This document shows positions 8,376 to 16,966 of a stretch of 64,000 nucleotides of DNA, piece by piece (position 1 is the first letter of the stretch; the number at the start of each line of letters is the position of its first letter). Below the pieces are notes generated by a model. The model was not told the origin of the DNA, made no database searches, and saw only the letters and a program-made list of their open reading frames with translations. The translations under genes were made by a program, and so were the position numbers. The DNA lies in NCBI GenBank assembly GCA_016462625.1, contig JAEMSV010000005.1, positions 1 through 64,000 on the forward strand. The letters are read 5' to 3'. This DNA comes from Solirubrobacteraceae bacterium. Lineage in GTDB: Bacteria; Actinomycetota; Thermoleophilia; Solirubrobacterales; Solirubrobacteraceae.

Positions 8376-10985
8376 GTGCCCCTGCCGCCCGTCTCCGCAT
8401 CATCCGCGCGTCCCTCCTCGGACCGCCACCGGTCCCGCCATCGGGTGACGGCGATGGTCGTGCTGGTGCTCAGCGGTCTCACGGTCGCGGCGGCCGTGTA
8501 CGTCGCCGGCATCGACCGGCGCGCCCGCGCGGACCGGCAGCGCAGCCTCGCCGAGCGGGCCGCGATCGTCCTGGAGCGGACCACCGCGTCGCCGCTGCGC
8601 CAGGTCGAGACGATGTCGTGGGCGCTCGGCGGCAAGGACCGTGTGTCCGCCGTGGACTTCCAGCAGCTCGCGCGGCGGGCGCTGCCGGGCCAGCCGCTCG
8701 TCTCCGGCCTCTCGTTCGCCGAGCGCGTTCCTGCGTCGGGCGCGGCCCGGTACGTCACACGCAGCGCGGTCGCCGAGTCACGGGTCGCCCGGTTCACCCG
8801 CGGCACGATCGACACCCGCGCCTTCCCCGACGCCCGGGCCGACGCGCTCCGCATGGCCGAGCGCACGCTCGCGTCTCGCTCGACGCCGGTGCTCCCGGGC
8901 AGCGGGAAGACGCCGAGCGTTGTCGCCATCTACACGCCCGTGCTCGGGTCCGGCGAGCGCCGCCGCGCCCGCGTGCTCGGTGCGCTGCTCGCCGTCTACG
9001 ACGCCCGGGCCGTGGTCACCGCGCTCGAGCGGACCATGCCAAAGGTCCCGTTCGCCGTGTCCGTCGCGGGGCGGCCGTTGCAGGGCTCGGCATCCCCGCC
9101 GCCGGGCGCGGTCCGCCACCGGGTGGAGGTCGCCGGGCAGCGGTACGAGATCGCGGTCGGCCAGCACCGGCGGCTCCCCTGGCTGACGCTCGCGGTCCTG
9201 CTGATCGGCGGCGTCATCACCGCCTGCGTGGGCGCCCTGACCTTCGTCACCCGCCGTCGTGAGGAATACGCGATGGAGCAGGTCGGGCGCCGGCTGGCCG
9301 AGCGCGACGCCGCCGAGGAGCGGTTCTCCGCCGCCTTCGCCCACGCGCCGATCGGCATGGCGCTGGTCGCCCTCGACGGCGAGATCCTGCAGGCCAACGC
9401 GGCGTTCTCGTCGATGGTCGGCGCCGAGCGGGCCCGGCTCGCGGGACGCCCGCTCGTGGCGGTCTTCGTCCCCGGTGAGCGCACGTGGGTCTCCGAGTCG
9501 CTCGGCATGCTCGAGCCCGGGCTCCAGCGGGTCGTGCACGGCGAGCGGCGCCTGCTGCACGCCGACGGGCACGTCGTGTGGACGGAGGTCAGCCTCACGC
9601 TGACGCGCGACGGCCTCGGGGAGCCCGAGCATCTCCTCGCGCAGTTCGAGGACATCTCCGAGCGGCGCCGGTACGAGGCGCACCTGCGCCACCTCGCCGA
9701 CCACGACCCGCTCACCGGGCTCTACAACCGCCGCGCCTTCGAGCGCGAGCTGGACCGCCATCTCGAGCGGGTCCGTGGGGAGGGCGCGCGCGGCGCGGCG
9801 ATCGTCGTCGACGTCGATCACTTCAAGCAGATCAACGACCTGCAGGGCCACCACGCGGGGGACGATCTCATCCGCGCCATCAGCCGCGGGCTGCGCCAGC
9901 GGCTGCGGCTCGGCGACGTGGTCGCCCGGCTGGGCGGCGACGAGTTCGCCGTCCTGATGACCGAGGGCGGGCGCCCCGAGGCGCGGCATCTCGCGAACCT
10001 GGTGCTCGACGCGATCCGCGAGCAGACCTTCGTTACCTCGAGCGGCCGCGCCCGCCAGGTCACCGGCAGCGCCGGGATCGCGTTCTTCGACGGGAACGAG
10101 GATGCGACGGGGGAGACGATCCTCGTCGATGCCGATCTCGCGATGTACGACGCCAAGGAGGCCGGCCGCGACCGCATCGCCGAGGCGACGCCCGCCGAGG
10201 CCCGTCACGCGGGCACGCGCACGCGCCTGACATGGATGGACCGCATCCGCGACGCGCTCGAGGACGAGCGGTTCGTCCTCTACGCCCAGCCGATCGTCTC
10301 GCTGGAGAGCGGGAACACCGAGCAGTACGAGCTGCTCCTGCGCATGCGCGACGAGCACGGCGAGATCGTGCCGCCGGGCGCGTTCCTGTCGGTCGCCGAG
10401 CGCGGTGGCTTGATCGGTCGCATCGACCGCTGGGTCGTGCGGCGGGCCATCGACCTGCTCGCGATCAGCGGCGACGACGGCCCGACGCTCGAGGTCAACC
10501 TCTCCGGCTCGTCGATCGGCGACGACGTCCTCCTCGAGCTCATCGAGCAGCGGCTGCGCGAGACCGGCGTGTCGCCCGAGCGGCTCGTCTTCGAGATCAC
10601 CGAGACGGTCGCGGTGGCCGACGTGCCGCGCGCCCAGGCCTTCGCGGCCCGGCTGAACGAGCTCGGGTGCCGCTTCGCGCTCGACGACTTCGGCTCGGGC
10701 TTCGGCTCCTTCTACTACCTCAAGCACCTGCCGTTCGACTTCCTGAAGATCGACGGCGAGTTCGTCCGCGACTGCGCGCAGGACAAGACCGACCGGCTGA
10801 TCATCAGTGCGGCCGTCGACATCGCGCGCGGGCTGGGCAAGCACACGATCGCCGAAGTCATCGAGGACGACGGAACGTGGCAGGCGCTGCGCGACCTCGG
10901 TGTCGAGTACGGGCAGGGCTTCTTCCTCGGCCGGCCGATGCCGGTGGAGGAGATGCTGGCCGCGCATCAGCAGGCACTCGGCTAG
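8376..10985 (+). CDS. CHASE-PAS-GGDEF-EAL bifunctional c-di-GMP enzyme
   Basis: 869 residues if started at the GTG at 8376; the ATG at 8454 is an in-frame alternative that would begin at the first membrane helix. Order: TM1 (about 27-45), extracytoplasmic CHASE-like sensor (to about 260), TM2 (WLTLAVLLIGGVITACVGAL), PAS domain (AHAPIGMALVALDG onward), GGDEF (RLGGDEFAVLM) and EAL. The diguanylate cyclase carries the RxxD inhibitory I-site (RLGD) five residues before GGDEF. The EAL domain reads ELLLRM at the signature, EVNLS (Asn), EITET (Glu), DDFGSGFGS (Asp pair), FLKIDGEF (Lys/Asp) and GQGFFLG, so phosphodiesterase activity is plausible; the usual AEGVE loop is AEVIED. Opposing activities are probably switched by the sensor. 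Neighbours do not show the output. Confidence 0.9.
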   Translation: MPLPPVSASSARPSSDRHRSRHRVTAMVVLVLSGLTVAAAVYVAGIDRRARADRQRSLAERAAIVLERTTASPLRQVETMSWALGGKDRVSAVDFQQLARRALPGQPLVSGLSFAERVPASGAARYVTRSAVAESRVARFTRGTIDTRAFPDARADALRMAERTLASRSTPVLPGSGKTPSVVAIYTPVLGSGERRRARVLGALLAVYDARAVVTALERTMPKVPFAVSVAGRPLQGSASPPPGAVRHRVEVAGQRYEIAVGQHRRLPWLTLAVLLIGGVITACVGALTFVTRRREEYAMEQVGRRLAERDAAEERFSAAFAHAPIGMALVALDGEILQANAAFSSMVGAERARLAGRPLVAVFVPGERTWVSESLGMLEPGLQRVVHGERRLLHADGHVVWTEVSLTLTRDGLGEPEHLLAQFEDISERRRYEAHLRHLADHDPLTGLYNRRAFERELDRHLERVRGEGARGAAIVVDVDHFKQINDLQGHHAGDDLIRAISRGLRQRLRLGDVVARLGGDEFAVLMTEGGRPEARHLANLVLDAIREQTFVTSSGRARQVTGSAGIAFFDGNEDATGETILVDADLAMYDAKEAGRDRIAEATPAEARHAGTRTRLTWMDRIRDALEDERFVLYAQPIVSLESGNTEQYELLLRMRDEHGEIVPPGAFLSVAERGGLIGRIDRWVVRRAIDLLAISGDDGPTLEVNLSGSSIGDDVLLELIEQRLRETGVSPERLVFEITETVAVADVPRAQAFAARLNELGCRFALDDFGSGFGSFYYLKHLPFDFLKIDGEFVRDCAQDKTDRLIISAAVDIARGLGKHTIAEVIEDDGTWQALRDLGVEYGQGFFLGRPMPVEEMLAAHQQALG

Positions 10986-11005
10986 AGCCGAGCTCCGGAC
11001 CGCGC

Positions 11006-11011
11006 TACATT
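11006..11011 (+). promoter_or_regulatory. -10 hexamer of the J-like/TPR gene
   Basis: TACATT, 6 nt before the ATG at 11018, within the 32-bp gap after the GGDEF-EAL gene. Confidence 0.55.
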
Positions 11012-11017
11012 CGCCCG

Positions 11018-12262
11018 ATGGCTGGGATCCTCGATGTTGAGCAAGCGTTGCTGCTGCTCGAGCTCGAGCCGCCGTTCGATCAGCGCGCGGTCCAGTTGGC
11101 GCGCCGCAGGATGGCGAAGGTCTGGCACCCGGACATCGCGCCGCCCGGCAAGCAGTACGAGCACGAGCGTCACCTGAAGGCGATCAACGAGGCCGCCGAC
11201 CAGCTCGAGTCGCTGGCCGAGCAGTCGCGCAACGGCAGCGTCTCGCGGACCGCGGTGAAGGTCAGCGCGGCAGCCACCCGCAAGGCCCGGGCCGAGGAGG
11301 GCCAGCGCCGCTACGAGGCCGAGCAGGAGGCGCGGGCGCGAGCCGCCGACCAGCAGAAGTACGATCCGTTCGGCGACCGCACGCCCGACCACTCGGTCGT
11401 GCACCGCTACGCGCGCTGCCTCTCGTACCCCGAGTGGGGCGTCGGCAGCGTGACCGGCATCTACTTCACGGGCGAGGGCGACGACATCCAGCAGTGGGCG
11501 CGCCTGAAGTTCCAGCTCGGCGTGCGCACGGTGCCCGCCGGCTCCCTGCAGTTCGTCGACTTCTCCAAGCCCGACCCGGGCGCCGAGCGCGTGCAGCGGT
11601 TCATGACCGCGGCGCAGCACGCGATGCACGTGGGCGACTACCCGCTGGCCGCCCAGCGCCTCGTCTACGCGCGCGACGCCGAGCCCGACAACACCGCGGT
11701 GCTTCGGCTGCTGACGCTCGCGTTCTGGCAGGCCGGCAATCTCGACGCCGCGGGCCGCACGGTCCGTGACTGGATCCGCGCTGAGGACTCCCGCCCCGCG
11801 CCACACCGCTTCGCCGCCCGCATCTACGAGCAGATGGGCGCGGTGGATCTCGCCGAGGAGGCTGCGCGCCGGGCCGTGGACCGGGCGCCGACTGACGCGT
11901 CGGCGTGGGAGCGGCTCGGCCGCCTGCGCCTGCGCCTGCTCGACCGCCAGGGCGCGACCGACGCGCTGGAGAACGCGCGCCGCCTCGGCCCAACGGCGGA
12001 GGGGCTGCTCGACCTCGCGCTGGCCTACCACCTGGCCGGCGACGTCGGCGCGGAGGTCACGGCGTGCGAGCAGGCGACGCTGCTGGCGCCCGAGAGCGGG
12101 CCGACGTGGTCGCGCTACGCGCACGCGCTCGCCCGGACCGACCGGGTGACCGACGCGATCGCGGCGTGTGAGCGCGCGCTGCGGCTGCAGCCCGACGACG
12201 AAGTGCGTGCGCTGCTGGACCGCCTGCTCGACGAGGCGCCACGGGTCCTGCCTGCGGCCTGA
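11018..12262 (+). CDS. J-domain-like N-terminus fused to TPR repeats
   Basis: 414 residues. Residues 1-75 look like a DnaJ J-domain: helix II, then KVWHPDIAPP with the diagnostic HPD, then a helix with KAINEAADQL. A charged coiled region follows (RRYEAEQEARARAADQ), then a KOW/SH3-like stretch (YPEWGVGSVTGIYF), then about five TPR units (ERVQRFMTAAQHAMHVGDY to the end) with periodic A/G/Y/P positions. A DnaK-recruiting adaptor that presents clients through the TPR solenoid is the simplest reading, but the J-domain is minimal. Convergent with the VOC gene across a long hairpin. Confidence 0.75.
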   Translation: MAGILDVEQALLLLELEPPFDQRAVQLARRRMAKVWHPDIAPPGKQYEHERHLKAINEAADQLESLAEQSRNGSVSRTAVKVSAAATRKARAEEGQRRYEAEQEARARAADQQKYDPFGDRTPDHSVVHRYARCLSYPEWGVGSVTGIYFTGEGDDIQQWARLKFQLGVRTVPAGSLQFVDFSKPDPGAERVQRFMTAAQHAMHVGDYPLAAQRLVYARDAEPDNTAVLRLLTLAFWQAGNLDAAGRTVRDWIRAEDSRPAPHRFAARIYEQMGAVDLAEEAARRAVDRAPTDASAWERLGRLRLRLLDRQGATDALENARRLGPTAEGLLDLALAYHLAGDVGAEVTACEQATLLAPESGPTWSRYAHALARTDRVTDAIAACERALRLQPDDEVRALLDRLLDEAPRVLPAA

Positions 12263-12266
12263 TGGC

Positions 12267-12312
12267 CGAACGTTGAGATTCCGGGGTCAGAGCCCCGGAA
12301 TATCAACGTTCG
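12267..12312. terminator. 46-nt hairpin between convergent genes
   Basis: Two 20-nt arms with one mismatch around TCAGAG. The arms begin CGAACGTTGA and end TTCCGGGG. The hairpin starts 5 bp after the TPR stop and ends 4 bp before the VOC stop, so it serves both convergent units. No T-tract. AACGTT at the outer ends makes it unusually AT-containing for this region and suggestive of a dispersed palindromic element. Confidence 0.7.
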
Positions 12313-12315
12313 ATC

Positions 12316-12747
12316 TCAAGGAAGCTCCGGCAGCCCGCGCTCGTCCAGCGGCCAGCCCGGGTTGTGGGCGAACTCCCACAGGTGGCCGTCGGGGTCGGTG
12401 ACGTACGAGGTGTAGCCGCCCCAGGGCGTCTCTTCGGGCTCGGTGCGCGGCGTCGCCCCGGCCGCCACCCATTCCGCGAACACCGCGTCGACGGTCGCGC
12501 GGTCGGGGAGGTTCATCGACAGCGACGACCCCCGGAAGGCCTGCGGCGGATCGTCGGGGAGATGCGCGTCCTCGGCGAGGTTGGTCGCGCCCCACAGGCC
12601 CAGGTGGGTGCCCGCGCCTTCGAAGAACGTCACGTCGCCCTCCACCGAAGAGGACGACTTGCGGAAGCCGACGGACTCGTAGAACGCGGTCGCGCGCGGG
12701 ACGTCGGTGACGCCCAGGGTGACGAGGCTCAGCCGGAGATCGCTCAT
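12316..12747 (-). CDS. VOC-superfamily (glyoxalase/bleomycin-resistance-like) protein
   Basis: About 143 residues from MSDLRLSL at 12747. Two beta-alpha-beta-beta-beta modules: LVTLGVTDVPRATAFYESVGF, and SYVTDPDGHLWEFAHNPG, which is the typical C-terminal VOC signature with the metal-type Glu in WEF. Single-domain VOC proteins bind divalent metal as dimers and act on, or sequester, small electrophiles or antibiotics; the substrate is not assignable. A DHA2-type exporter gene follows 22 bp upstream on the same strand, so it may be downstream in that unit, although it has its own -10. Confidence 0.8.
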   Translation of the reverse strand: MSDLRLSLVTLGVTDVPRATAFYESVGFRKSSSSVEGDVTFFEGAGTHLGLWGATNLAEDAHLPDDPPQAFRGSSLSMNLPDRATVDAVFAEWVAAGATPRTEPEETPWGGYTSYVTDPDGHLWEFAHNPGWPLDERGLPELP

Positions 12748-12754
12748 CCGGCTG

Positions 12755-12760
12755 AGCCTA
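12755..12760 (-). promoter_or_regulatory. -10 hexamer of the VOC gene
   Basis: TAGGCT on the minus strand with 7 nt to the ATG at 12747; it lies in the short gap after the MFS gene. Confidence 0.5.
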
Positions 12761-12767
12761 CCCACGC

Positions 12768-14165
12768 CTACGCGGCCTCAGGCACCGCCTCCGCAGCCAC
12801 CGAACGGCGACCCATCAGCGCAGCGAACACCACCGCGCCGGAGATCGCGATCACGGCACACACGATCGCCGCGTTGTGGAACCCGTCGACGTACGCCTGC
12901 GGGTCGCCCCCGCCCAGCGCGGCACCCGAGGGGAACAGCGCGCCGAGCCCGGCGACACCCACCGCGATGCCCGCCTGTCGGAACGTGTCGTTCACGCCCG
13001 CCGCGAGGCCCGCGTCGCGCATCGGCACCGAGGACAGCGCGATCGCCGACACGGCCGGGTTGAACAGGCCGGTGCCGATCATCGCGATGACCATCGTCGG
13101 CAGCAGGATCGTCCACGAGGAATCGACCTGCACCATCACGGCGAGCGCCATGCCGACGCCCACGAGCAGCAGCCCGATCGTCACCATCGCCGGCTGCGAG
13201 ACCTTGTCGCCCAGCGACGCCGTCGCGCCCGACACGAGGAACATCACGATCGTCGCCGGCAGGTAGACCAGGCCGGCCTCGATCGCCGACAGCCCCAGGA
13301 TCTGCTGGAGGTACAGCGTCGTGTAGAGGAACACGGCGAAGAACGAGGACGAGATCGCGAACGCCGCGACCTGCGCGCCCGTGAACGCCCGGTTCCTGAA
13401 CAGGCCGAGCGGGAGCATCGGCTGCGCGACGCGGATCTCGATCACCGCGAAGGTGATCAGGAACGCCGTACCGGCACCCAGCAGCAGGACGATCTGCCCA
13501 CTGCCCCAGCCCTCCTCGTTGCCCCGGAGGAGCCCGGTCACGATGAACACGAGCGCCGCCCCGAGTGCGACCTGACCCGGCCAGTCGATCGGGCGGGCGA
13601 GCGGGTCGACCGACTCGCGCACGTACATGAGCGTGATCGCGATCAGCGCGATGCCGATCGGGACGTTGACGAGGAAGATCCACTCCCAGCCGAGGCCGGT
13701 CGTCAGCGCCCCGCCGACGAGCGGGCCGACGGCGAACGCGGCGCCGATCGACGCGCCATAGGCCGCGAGGGCCGAGGCGCGCTCGGCATCACCCGGGAAC
13801 GCGTCGGCGAGGATCGCCAGCGAGCACGCGAACATCGCAGCAGCGCCGAGGCCCTGGACCGCCCGGGCGACGTCGAGCATCACGATGTCCGACGCGAACG
13901 CGCACGCCGCCGAGGACGCGCTGAACAGCACCAGGCCGCCGACGAAGACGCGTTTGCGCCCGAGGCGGTCGGCGATGGATCCGGCTGTGAGCACCACCGC
14001 CGCGAGGGCGACGGTATAGGCATCAACCACCCACTGAAGACCGGAGAGGCCTGCATCGAGGTCGGCGCCGATATCGGAGAGGGCCGTGTTCACCACGGCG
14101 ATGTCGAGCATGAGCATCGCGGTGGCAGCACACACGACGAGGAGGGTCCAGCGCTGGCGGGTCAT
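12768..14165 (-). CDS. MFS drug exporter, DHA2 (EmrB/QacA, 14-TM) type
   Basis: 465 residues. ATG at 14165 has AAAGGA at a good distance. The sequence is hydrophobic throughout. Motif A is SIADRLGRKRVFVGG in the TM2-TM3 loop; motif C of drug antiporters is AAFAVGPLVGGAL in TM5; motif D1-like LDIAVVNTALSDIG sits in TM1. Predicted proton-coupled exporter of lipophilic or cationic compounds. Length and motif order match EmrB-like members, although there is no EmrA partner, as is usual in Gram-positives. The next gene upstream is divergent across 234 bp. No local regulator gene is evident. Confidence 0.9.
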   Translation of the reverse strand: MTRQRWTLLVVCAATAMLMLDIAVVNTALSDIGADLDAGLSGLQWVVDAYTVALAAVVLTAGSIADRLGRKRVFVGGLVLFSASSAACAFASDIVMLDVARAVQGLGAAAMFACSLAILADAFPGDAERASALAAYGASIGAAFAVGPLVGGALTTGLGWEWIFLVNVPIGIALIAITLMYVRESVDPLARPIDWPGQVALGAALVFIVTGLLRGNEEGWGSGQIVLLLGAGTAFLITFAVIEIRVAQPMLPLGLFRNRAFTGAQVAAFAISSSFFAVFLYTTLYLQQILGLSAIEAGLVYLPATIVMFLVSGATASLGDKVSQPAMVTIGLLLVGVGMALAVMVQVDSSWTILLPTMVIAMIGTGLFNPAVSAIALSSVPMRDAGLAAGVNDTFRQAGIAVGVAGLGALFPSGAALGGGDPQAYVDGFHNAAIVCAVIAISGAVVFAALMGRRSVAAEAVPEAA

Positions 14166-14399
14166 TCGGAGTCCTTTCAGGACGGTTGGTGCGGACGAGG
14201 ATCTATCCTGCGGCCGCGCGATACATCCGCCATCGGGTGTGACCCCTAACCCACCCCCAGGGTTTGCGTGGCAGATGGTCGTCCAGGGAACCCCGAAAGT
14301 GGTCAGTTCGGAGCCGCCACAGCCGATCTCCCTGGGAAAGCGGGCGCTCGACGCCTGCACCTGCCCGCCTCCCGCCCGAATCGACCCCCCATCACCACC
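14166..14399. other. Longest intergenic spacer (divergent promoter region, 234 bp)
   Basis: Separates the divergent MFS exporter and secreted glycosidase-like genes. It holds the MFS Shine-Dalgarno at its left end and a CGATACATCCGC 12-mer at 14219 that recurs at 16848 before amt, followed in both places by CCCCAGGG. No coding potential or RNA structure that I can support. Confidence 0.5.
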
Positions 14400-16094
14400 A
14401 TGCGCCGACTGCTCACCTGCTGCACGCTCCTGCTGGCCTTCGCCGCGCCCTCCTCGGCGCTGGCCGCGGAGCCCGGACTCAACGTCCAGGGCGCCGACAA
14501 CGGCGGTCATGCCGAGTACATGGACATGCTTTCGGAGACCGGGGCCAAGTGGTCCCGGCACTTCCTCGAGTGGGACCGCTTCGAGCCGGCCAAGGGCCAG
14601 ATCGACGAGTCCCTCCTGAACTTCTACAAGCAGACGATGGCCGCCGAGCAGGCGCGCGGCGTCAAGACGATGCTGACCGTCGTCCACACGCCCGGCTGGG
14701 CCAACGGCGGGATGCCGAACACGTACCCGCCGACCGATCCCAAGGACTTCGCGAAGTTCATGGCCCGCATCGCGCGGGAGTTCGCCGGCCAGGCCGAGGT
14801 CTACGAGATCTGGAACGAGGAGGACGAGGGGATCTTCTGGGGCGGCGCCGTCGACGCGGCCCGCTACACCGGGCTCCTCAAGGAGGCGTACCCGGCGATC
14901 AAGGCCGTCGATGCGAACGTCTCGGTCGCCTTCGGCCCGACGACGGGCAACAACTACGGCTACCTCGAGCAGGCGTACGCCGCCGGCGCGAAGGGCTTCT
15001 TCGACGCCGTCTCGGTCCACACCGACACGGCCTGCAACATCGCCTCGCCGAACGAGTTCTACAAGGAGCCGAACGGCCGCATCGGTCAGTTCCCGTTCCT
15101 CGGCTACCGCGAGGTCCGCGCTTCGATGCTGGCGCAGGGCGACGACAAGCCGATCTACATGTCCGAGCTCGGCTGGTCGACGACGACCACCCAGTGCGCC
15201 CGCGGCGCCTGGGCCGGCCAGAAGGCCGCCGGCGTGAGCGAGGCCAAGCAGGCCGCGTTCCTCGCGCAGGCCTATCACTGCCTCGCCGCCGACCCCTACG
15301 TCCAGATCGCGATCTGGTTCGAGGGCAAGGACCGCACCGCGAACGACACGGAGCTCGGCCGCTACGGCCTGCGTCGTTCTGACGGGAAGAACAAGCCCGC
15401 CTACAAGGCCTTCCAGGAATTCGCGAAGGGTGGCGACAAGCTGACCGGCCCGTGTGGCGATTTCAGCCCGCCGACCATCCGCATCCACTCGCCGGGCCTG
15501 AACCGCAAGGTGTTCGACAAGCTCGTCTTCCGCGCCGACACGACGGACAAGGACGTCGCGCGGATGACGTTCTCGGTCGACGGCGTCGAGGTGGAGAACT
15601 TCACCCCGCCGAAGGGCTCGCCCGTGGGCACGGTCCGCGACTACGTCAAGAACCCCGCCTACCGCAACTGGCAGGGCGTCCGCAAGCTCCCGTTCGGCGC
15701 GCACACGCTGACCGTCGAGGCCAAGGACCTGTCGGGCAACGTCAGCGAGCAGTCGATCCAGTTCTTCCGGGTCGACCCCGCCAAGCTGCCGCCGCAGAAG
15801 ACCACGTTCCAGAAGGTCAAGCTGACCGGCAAGGGCCTGAAGCGCTCCCTGAAGGGCAAGCTGATCTCGCCGGGCCTGGACTTCGGCATCACCGGCAAGG
15901 TCCAGGTCGTCTGGCAGGCCAACCGCAAGGGCAAGTGGAAGAAGATCCACGGCGGCACGAAGAACGCGAACAAGGCGTTCACCTTCAGCCAGAAGCTCAA
16001 GTTCAAGGGCAAGTGGCGCGTGCGGCTCGAGTTCCAGGGCCCGAAGCCGTACAAGAAGTCCGCGACGAAGTGGACGCAGTTCACGGCGAAGTGA
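14400..16094 (+). CDS. Secreted clan-A glycoside-hydrolase-like protein (GH39/GH5-like) with beta-sandwich tail
   Basis: 564 residues. Signal peptide MRRLLTCCTLLLAFAAPSSALA. TIM-barrel-type catalytic part to about residue 345: acid/base motif YEIWNEEDEG (Asn-Glu) and candidate nucleophile YMSELGW, the two-glutamate pattern of clan GH-A retaining enzymes. Next comes an Ig-like module (SPPTIRIHSPGLNRKVFDK to FFRVD), then a Lys-rich beta domain (about 475-564, NRKGKWKKIHGG onward) that may bind polymers or the cell wall. Ig-like and basic tail modules suggest action at the surface or on an extracellular polysaccharide. Substrate unknown. A smaller secreted relative with the same NE/TE layout lies at 44676-45707. 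Confidence 0.8.
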   Translation: MRRLLTCCTLLLAFAAPSSALAAEPGLNVQGADNGGHAEYMDMLSETGAKWSRHFLEWDRFEPAKGQIDESLLNFYKQTMAAEQARGVKTMLTVVHTPGWANGGMPNTYPPTDPKDFAKFMARIAREFAGQAEVYEIWNEEDEGIFWGGAVDAARYTGLLKEAYPAIKAVDANVSVAFGPTTGNNYGYLEQAYAAGAKGFFDAVSVHTDTACNIASPNEFYKEPNGRIGQFPFLGYREVRASMLAQGDDKPIYMSELGWSTTTTQCARGAWAGQKAAGVSEAKQAAFLAQAYHCLAADPYVQIAIWFEGKDRTANDTELGRYGLRRSDGKNKPAYKAFQEFAKGGDKLTGPCGDFSPPTIRIHSPGLNRKVFDKLVFRADTTDKDVARMTFSVDGVEVENFTPPKGSPVGTVRDYVKNPAYRNWQGVRKLPFGAHTLTVEAKDLSGNVSEQSIQFFRVDPAKLPPQKTTFQKVKLTGKGLKRSLKGKLISPGLDFGITGKVQVVWQANRKGKWKKIHGGTKNANKAFTFSQKLKFKGKWRVRLEFQGPKPYKKSATKWTQFTAK

Positions 16095-16114
16095 CCTTTG
16101 ACCGCGGGCGGGGA

Positions 16115-16120
16115 TACTCT
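16115..16120 (+). promoter_or_regulatory. -10 hexamer of nucS
   Basis: TACTCT, 8 nt before the GTG at 16129; no Shine-Dalgarno. Only 20 bp separate it from the preceding stop. Confidence 0.55.
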
Positions 16121-16128
16121 CCCCGCCC

Positions 16129-16800
16129 GTGCGTCTGATCGTCGCCCGCTGCGAAGTCACCTACACCGGCCGGCTCACCGCCGTCCTGCCCGAGGCGCTG
16201 CGCCTGCTGATGCTGAAGGCCGACGGCTCGGTGATGGTCCACGCGGACACCGGGGGCTTCAAGCCGCAGAACTGGATGACCCCGCCGACGGTCATCGAGG
16301 AGTCCGACGACCACATCGTCGTCCGGAAGTTCGCGGGCAAGACCGAGGACCGGCTCGACATTCGCATCGCCGAGGTCATCTCCGATGTGACCCACGACAT
16401 GGGCGAGGCGGCGGAGCTCGAGAAGGACGGCGTGGAGGCGCATCTACAGGAGGCGCTCGCCGCTGCGCCGCAGTGGTGCGGCGAGGGCTTCCGCCTGGTG
16501 CGCCGCGAGTGGCCGACCGACATCGGCCCCGTCGACCTCATGTGCCGGGACGAGGACGACGGCTGGATCGCGGTCGAGATCAAGCGCATCGGCACGATCG
16601 ACGCCGTCGAGCAGCTCACCCGCTACCTCGAGCGCATCAGGCAGGACCCGGCGATGGCCGAGGTCCGCGGCATCCTCGCGGCACAGGCCATCAAGCCGCA
16701 GGCCCGCGTGCTTGCCGAATCGCGTGACATCGGGTGGGTCGAGGTCGATCTCGCAGTGGTGCGAGGCGACCGCGAGCCGGACCTCACGCTGTTCACGTAG
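16129..16800 (+). CDS. nucS: Mismatch-specific endonuclease EndoMS/NucS
   Basis: 223 residues, the normal actinobacterial NucS length. N-terminal DNA-binding/dimerisation beta domain (MRLIVARCEVTYTGRL to about 105) and a C-terminal RecB-like nuclease domain with the active site running GPVDLMCRDEDDGWIAVEIKR; the Asp, Glu and Lys of the D-x(n)-ExK motif are present. NucS cleaves both strands at G-T, G-G and T-T mismatches in actinobacteria that lack MutS/MutL, working with the beta clamp. The C-terminal DLTLF is close to the clamp-binding peptide seen in family members. GTG start with a leaderless-type promoter. Single gene followed by a hairpin. Confidence 0.95.
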   Translation: MRLIVARCEVTYTGRLTAVLPEALRLLMLKADGSVMVHADTGGFKPQNWMTPPTVIEESDDHIVVRKFAGKTEDRLDIRIAEVISDVTHDMGEAAELEKDGVEAHLQEALAAAPQWCGEGFRLVRREWPTDIGPVDLMCRDEDDGWIAVEIKRIGTIDAVEQLTRYLERIRQDPAMAEVRGILAAQAIKPQARVLAESRDIGWVEVDLAVVRGDREPDLTLFT

Positions 16801-16804
16801 CGGC

Positions 16805-16821
16805 CCCGCGCCAGGCGCGGG
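16805..16821 (+). terminator. Short GC-rich hairpin after nucS
   Basis: CCCGCGCC and its complement around one central base, 5 nt after the nucS stop; no T-tract. Effective stem 6-7 bp. Confidence 0.45.
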
Positions 16822-16906
16822 CCCGGAACCAGGGGTAGACGGTCTGTCGATACATCCGCGGTGGATTGCCTCCCGCATGTCGAGTGATCCGCGGGAACCC
16901 CAGGGC

Positions 16907-16912
16907 TAGCGT
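16907..16912 (+). promoter_or_regulatory. Candidate -10 for amt with a leader
   Basis: TAGCGT about 54 nt before the amt GTG, preceded by a CCCCAGGG stretch. The leader carries a good Shine-Dalgarno (GAGAGGAAA), unlike the leaderless genes around it. Confidence 0.35.
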
Positions 16913-16966
16913 GCCGCCGGGCGCTGCTTCAGCGCTGAGCAGTAGCCAGATAGAGAGAGGAAACTC

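Noticed and set aside
9485..11017. Upstream extension of the J-like/TPR gene to 9485
   Set aside because: This part is a shadow frame inside the GGDEF-EAL gene (Arg/Ala/Pro-rich); the ATG at 11018 begins the conserved protein and has a -10 6 nt upstream.
12768..16160. A 1130-codon open frame on the minus strand running through the MFS gene into the antisense of the secreted glycosidase-like gene
   Set aside because: Everything upstream of 14165 is Arg/Gly/Leu-rich antisense sequence; the MFS start at 14165 has a Shine-Dalgarno and a family-like N-terminus. Same reasoning for long antisense frames at 5471-8329, 8778-10967 and 32451-34787.
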